Assembly (NCBI RefSeq): GCF_012113595.1
Contig: NZ_CP050831.1
Span: 3,658,001 to 3,722,000 of the forward strand
DNA from: Bacteroides faecium
GTDB lineage: Bacteria > Bacteroidota > Bacteroidia > Bacteroidales > Bacteroidaceae
Direction: 5' to 3'
Length of the DNA stretch: 64,000 bases
The stretch's first letter is position 1, and each line of letters begins with the position of its first letter. Position numbers and translations under genes: made by a program. Below, one piece after another: positions 60,469-64,000 of the stretch. The notes beneath the pieces are model-generated. The model did not search any database, had not been told where the DNA came from, and saw nothing but the letters and a program-made list of their open reading frames with translations.

Positions 60469-61419
60469 ATGAAACGGATATATTATGTATTTGTCCTACT
60501 CTTCTTTTCATTGAACTTATTGGGACAAGCAAAGAAACCGGAACTTATGGTCGTTCCCAGTTTACCTTGGTGTAATGAAAAGGGATATGTATTTGAAAGA
60601 ACGACAGAATTGGGAAGTGAAACGCTTCCGGACTACAAAAAAGCACTGGCGCAGGATAAGGATTTGATGAATGTCATTTCTAAGATAGGTATTTTGATGG
60701 CTGATAAAGGATTTCCTTTGAAAGACCTTTCTGCTTCTATAAAAAATATGGAAATGATAAATGCCCGGAATGCCATGACTTTGAGTAAGAATTCGGGTGC
60801 CGTGTTGACGGAAACAGCGCTTGATGTTTTGAAACGGACTGCTAAATGTGACATCATTCTGGAAGTTGACTGGAGCGTGAATGTGTTGGGGCCGAAGAAA
60901 TCGGTAACCTATAATTTGCGCGGGATAGATGCTTACACCAATATGCAGGTTGCAGGTGCACAAGGAACAGGCCAACCCTCTTTTTCGGCCGAGATACCTG
61001 TATTGGTCGAAGAAGCCATTCTAGTCAATATGGATAATTTTACTTCACAATTGCAGGCTCACTTCGATAATTTGTTTGAAAATGGTAGGGAAGTCTCTAT
61101 TGATATAAATGTGTTCGATACGGGAGCGGGTATTGATCTGGAAACCGAGTACGGTGAAAATGAGTTGATTGATGTGATTGAAGAATGGCTGGAAAAGCAT
61201 TGTGTAAAAGGACGGTTCTCGAAAGCAGAAGGCTCGGAGAATTTTGCCATGTTCAACCAGGTTCGAATTCCAATGGTAAATGAAAATGGCAAAGCGATAG
61301 ATACGGAAGATTTTGTGAAAGAATTGAGAAAGATGTTGCGCAAGCCACCGTATAATCTTGTTTGTAAGGTAATTCCTTCTGGATTGGGAAGATGTCAATT
61401 GGTTATAGGAGATAAATAG
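60469..61419 (+). CDS. Exported protein B', DUF6175-like (cassette copy 2)
   Basis: A 316-residue paralogue of the protein at 53527, similar along its whole length including the signal peptide (MKRIYYVFVLLFFSLNLLGQ). Shared stretches include MVVPSLPWCNE, NVISKIGILMADKGFPLKDLS and GRCQL(I/V)IGDK. It follows A' by 24 nt and precedes C' by eight nt. Confidence 0.8.
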   Translation: MKRIYYVFVLLFFSLNLLGQAKKPELMVVPSLPWCNEKGYVFERTTELGSETLPDYKKALAQDKDLMNVISKIGILMADKGFPLKDLSASIKNMEMINARNAMTLSKNSGAVLTETALDVLKRTAKCDIILEVDWSVNVLGPKKSVTYNLRGIDAYTNMQVAGAQGTGQPSFSAEIPVLVEEAILVNMDNFTSQLQAHFDNLFENGREVSIDINVFDTGAGIDLETEYGENELIDVIEEWLEKHCVKGRFSKAEGSENFAMFNQVRIPMVNENGKAIDTEDFVKELRKMLRKPPYNLVCKVIPSGLGRCQLVIGDK

Positions 61420-61427
61420 AGAATATC

Positions 61428-62351
61428 ATGAAAAAGATTATAGGTGTATTTATTGTGTTGCTGATGTCTTTCAATGGAATATCAGCGCAAGAGGAATGTG
61501 ACACTCCTATCGCTGTGTTAATGGCGGAGCGTATTGACGGGATGAATGAAGTGCAGCAAGAATATTTGCGTTCTAAAATGGAGCAGTTGATTGTTTCCCA
61601 AGGTATTTCATCCGATTTCTTTTATACTCAGTTCTTTCTTACGGCAGATGTCGTAGGAATGCAGAATGAGGCCGTGCCTACTATTCCGGCAAGTGCGACT
61701 TGTCAATGTGACATTATTCTCAAACTGGTGGATAGGGCAGGTATGAAAACTATGGCAACTCAGGTTGTCAATGTAAGAGGGGCAGGTGCCACAGAGGAGA
61801 AAGCCATAAGGAATGCCATACGGTTAATAAATCCGCAAAACAAGAAATTGCTGGATTTCATCAAAGGGGCAAAAGGTAAAGTTTTGGCCTATTACAATCA
61901 GCATACGGTGCAGATTGTGTCACAGGCACATCGGCTGGGCGGTCTGGAAAAATATGAAGAAGCTTTTAACTTGCTGGCTTCTGTGCCGGAATGTTGTAAC
62001 CGATATGATGAAGTGACTCGTGAGATAATAGCCATTTATCCGAAAGCACGGGATAAAATAGGTGAGAATTATTTGAAGAAAGCCCGTAGGATATGGACAG
62101 CCAATCAAACAGGGGCTGCTGCCGGGGAAGCTTGCTATTGGTTGTCTTTGATAGATCCTAAGTCTTCTGCTTATTCTAAGGCTGAATCACTCTATGCCGA
62201 GATAAAAGGACGGGTACAGGTAGAGGTACAACATGAAATGAAGGTTTATGACGACAACGTTGATTTGGTAAAAGAACAGATAAATGCTGCAAAGGAAATC
62301 GGAATGGCTTACGGCAAAGGACAGCAGACGGAGATTAATGTGATAAAATAG
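61428..62351 (+). CDS. Exported protein C' (cassette copy 2)
   Basis: A 307-residue paralogue of the protein at 54496, with signal peptide (ending ISAQ). It keeps the helical motif YEEAFNLLASVPECCN, the ACYWLSLIDPKSSAY block and the terminal KGQQTEINVIK; the N-terminal half is more diverged than in A/A' and B/B'. It precedes the second WG-repeat gene by 23 nt. Confidence 0.8.
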   Translation: MKKIIGVFIVLLMSFNGISAQEECDTPIAVLMAERIDGMNEVQQEYLRSKMEQLIVSQGISSDFFYTQFFLTADVVGMQNEAVPTIPASATCQCDIILKLVDRAGMKTMATQVVNVRGAGATEEKAIRNAIRLINPQNKKLLDFIKGAKGKVLAYYNQHTVQIVSQAHRLGGLEKYEEAFNLLASVPECCNRYDEVTREIIAIYPKARDKIGENYLKKARRIWTANQTGAAAGEACYWLSLIDPKSSAYSKAESLYAEIKGRVQVEVQHEMKVYDDNVDLVKEQINAAKEIGMAYGKGQQTEINVIK

Positions 62352-62374
62352 TATGTAACTAAAAGACTGATAAT

Positions 62375-64000
62375 ATGAATCGTATTTGTTGGATGATTGT
62401 TTTCTATCTAGTGATGGGGACATCAATTTTGAATGCGCAAACTCTTATTCCCGAACAAAACGGGAAAGGGAAATGGGGATATGTAGACCTTGACGGCAAG
62501 AAAGTAATTGATTACAAATTCAAGGAGGCTTATCCTTTTATAGATGGTAAGGCGAAAGTTAAAAAAGGGGAGAAGTGGGGATATATTGATACAAAAGGCA
62601 AAGAGGCAATAAAGATTAAGTACTCGGAGATGTATGAGTGGAATGGCGATTATTGCAAAATTGCGGAAGGCGGAAGTGTAAAAGACGGTATTCTCACCGG
62701 CGCAAAATGGGGATATATCAATCGGCGGGGAGATATTATTATGAAAGCTGAGTATGACGAGATTGGTCTGTTTAAGGATGGTCTTGCCTATGTAATGAAA
62801 GGCGGAAAATATGGTTATATAGATGATAGTTTCCATGTTTTTATTCCTTGTAAATATACTGCGGTCGGAACCTTCAACGAACGTGGGTATTGTTGGGTAA
62901 ACGAAGGTGGCAAATTTGATAAGAAAAAGAACAAGGATGTTGTGAAAGGCGGAAAGTTTGGTGTGTACAAACGCAATGGCGACCTTGTCGTTCCTGTAAA
63001 ATACAAAGCTATCGGAGTTTTTGACGAGTTAGCACCGGATGCGAATCCATTGATGGCTTCAATTTATAATGATCCGGAATACATCAAGCAACTTAGAAAA
63101 ATAAGGAAAGACGGTTATGCGTTAATGCGGTACACTCCTAATATATTTAAGTTTAGTTTTGATGTATCTTCCGAGTTTGATTTTTCGAAAACGAAAGAAT
63201 ATGTGGAGAGCCATACGAAAGAGTTGAATGAGTCATATCTGGAGAAAATGTCAGAGGCAGACCGGAAATTAGCGGAAGAATGTGGTAGCTTTGAATTATT
63301 GACATATAGTTTCCTGTCTCCGAAAAAGTTTAGCAAGTTATCCATGACTGAAAACACTTACATTGTAGTATCTAATAAGTTTGGTTTCTCTAGTCTGAAT
63401 GGAGAAATGCATAAATATAATTATCATAAGTCGAATGAGAAGTTTTTTCATAAAATAGGCATATTTGATGGGAATGGTACCATGTTGCTGCCACCGGATA
63501 AGTATGATTTGGCTTATAGCCCTAATAATGGATTTATTACTGTAGCTCGTGAGAAGAAGAAAAGAGTTCAGTCTAATTATTATACTATAGAATCGGGCAA
63601 ATTACTTTTTAAGGATTGGATAGACGTTGAGGTAGTCACTCCTTTTGAAAAGGGAAATGCTGTCATCGCTACTCATAAAGAACAATATCTGATAGATAAA
63701 GAAGGTCGTAAGATTTCTAAAGATTATAGTTTGATTCTTCCTATGAGGGAGAGCGTATATGTAGTCAAGAATGGTGATAAATGCGGCATTATAGATAGCC
63801 TCGGACATGAAATCATATCTCCTTCTTATAATCTGATCAGTCCTGTAAGTGAAGGACTTATGTGTGCACAAAAGAATAAAGGCGGGTTGTATGGATTCCT
63901 TGATAAAAAAGGGGAATTTGTTATTCCAGCTATGTACGAATCTGCACAATCATTTAAATATGGTTGGGCTAGCGTGCGAACAAAATCCGGTTGGGGCGAA
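62375..64000 (+). CDS. WG-repeat exported protein, partial (cassette copy 2)
   Basis: Open from ATG 62375 to the window end (542 codons, no stop). A signal peptide (MNRICWMIVFYLVMGTSILNAQ, residues 1-22) is followed by WG repeats with cores WGYVDLDG, WGYIDTKG, WGYINRRG, YGYIDDSF, FGVYKRNG, FGFSSLNG, CGIIDSLG and YGFLDKKG. A central stretch (about 235-330) lacks repeats. It is the positional counterpart of the gene at 55451 but far more diverged than the other three pairs, so it may come from recombination between different WG genes. Confidence 0.85.
   Translation, partial: MNRICWMIVFYLVMGTSILNAQTLIPEQNGKGKWGYVDLDGKKVIDYKFKEAYPFIDGKAKVKKGEKWGYIDTKGKEAIKIKYSEMYEWNGDYCKIAEGGSVKDGILTGAKWGYINRRGDIIMKAEYDEIGLFKDGLAYVMKGGKYGYIDDSFHVFIPCKYTAVGTFNERGYCWVNEGGKFDKKKNKDVVKGGKFGVYKRNGDLVVPVKYKAIGVFDELAPDANPLMASIYNDPEYIKQLRKIRKDGYALMRYTPNIFKFSFDVSSEFDFSKTKEYVESHTKELNESYLEKMSEADRKLAEECGSFELLTYSFLSPKKFSKLSMTENTYIVVSNKFGFSSLNGEMHKYNYHKSNEKFFHKIGIFDGNGTMLLPPDKYDLAYSPNNGFITVAREKKKRVQSNYYTIESGKLLFKDWIDVEVVTPFEKGNAVIATHKEQYLIDKEGRKISKDYSLILPMRESVYVVKNGDKCGIIDSLGHEIISPSYNLISPVSEGLMCAQKNKGGLYGFLDKKGEFVIPAMYESAQSFKYGWASVRTKSGWGE

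Noticed and set aside
1..64000. CRISPR array, rRNA, tRNA or intact insertion sequence
   Set aside because: No regularly spaced direct repeats, cloverleaf-type sequences, rRNA stretches or transposase motifs were recognised by reading; a dedicated tRNA or CRISPR scan was not possible.

Overview
The window is chromosomal DNA from a Bacteroides-type member of the Bacteroidales. The evidence is the gene content (YbbR/CoaE/DUF5606/ClpB order, HU-HIG protein, STN and CarboxypepD_reg-like surface proteins, ECF sigma/FecR pairs, LruC-domain lipoprotein, WG-repeat proteins) and repeated matches to the Bacteroides housekeeping promoter (TTTG or TTG about 19-22 bp upstream of TAnnTTTG). No rRNA, tRNA, CRISPR array or intact transposase was seen. 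Species cannot be fixed from the sequence alone.

Layout. 1-7850 is backbone: YbbR-like protein, CoaE, a DUF5606 protein, a small protein, ClpB (minus), a hypothetical protein, a LysR regulator and a HU-HIG DNA-binding protein (minus). 7850-19512 is a visibly AT-rich island. It starts with a structured, probably transcribed RNA element (about 8207-8520). A tight eight-gene operon follows (8592-19111): a vWA-like lipoprotein, a small membrane protein, a tubulin/FtsZ-like protein, a large Hsp70/actin-like ATPase, a coiled-coil lipoprotein, a MotA/ExbB-like ion-channel protein with a long tail, a MotB/OmpA-like partner and a trypsin-like lipoprotein. This is the best candidate for an undescribed system: an ion-driven membrane motor linked to two cytoskeleton-like NTPases and an envelope protease. 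It resembles Zorya only in its ZorAB-like part.

19673-30300 holds a DUF4143 ATPase, DUF1810 and YccF proteins, a YeiH-type transporter, a minus-strand operon (carboxynorspermidine dehydrogenase-like, Bcp, RecA), a BamE-like-tailed exported protein, a double-META lipoprotein and DnaK. dnaK and clpB each have a GG-N10-GC sigma-54-type promoter match. 30591-37336 (minus) is an accessory block: Nudix hydrolase plus PLD-helicase-DUF3427 protein, a Schlafen/AlbA-type ATP-binding protein and a GNAT-DUF3795 fusion.

37505-46572 contains two envelope-signalling clusters. The first is an ECF sigma/FecR pair between two related CarboxypepD_reg-like proteins. The second is an ECF sigma, a small membrane anti-sigma candidate, a Spy-like protein and a large outer-membrane barrel. 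46654-52724 has a ClC channel, an alanine/Na+ symporter, a LruC-domain lipoprotein and endonuclease IV.

52977-64000 is a duplicated cassette of exported proteins (A-B-C-WG-E, then A'-B'-C'-WG', running off the end). Between the copies are a 514-bp nested palindromic element with 119-bp imperfect inverted repeats and a second copy of the structured RNA element seen before the motor operon.
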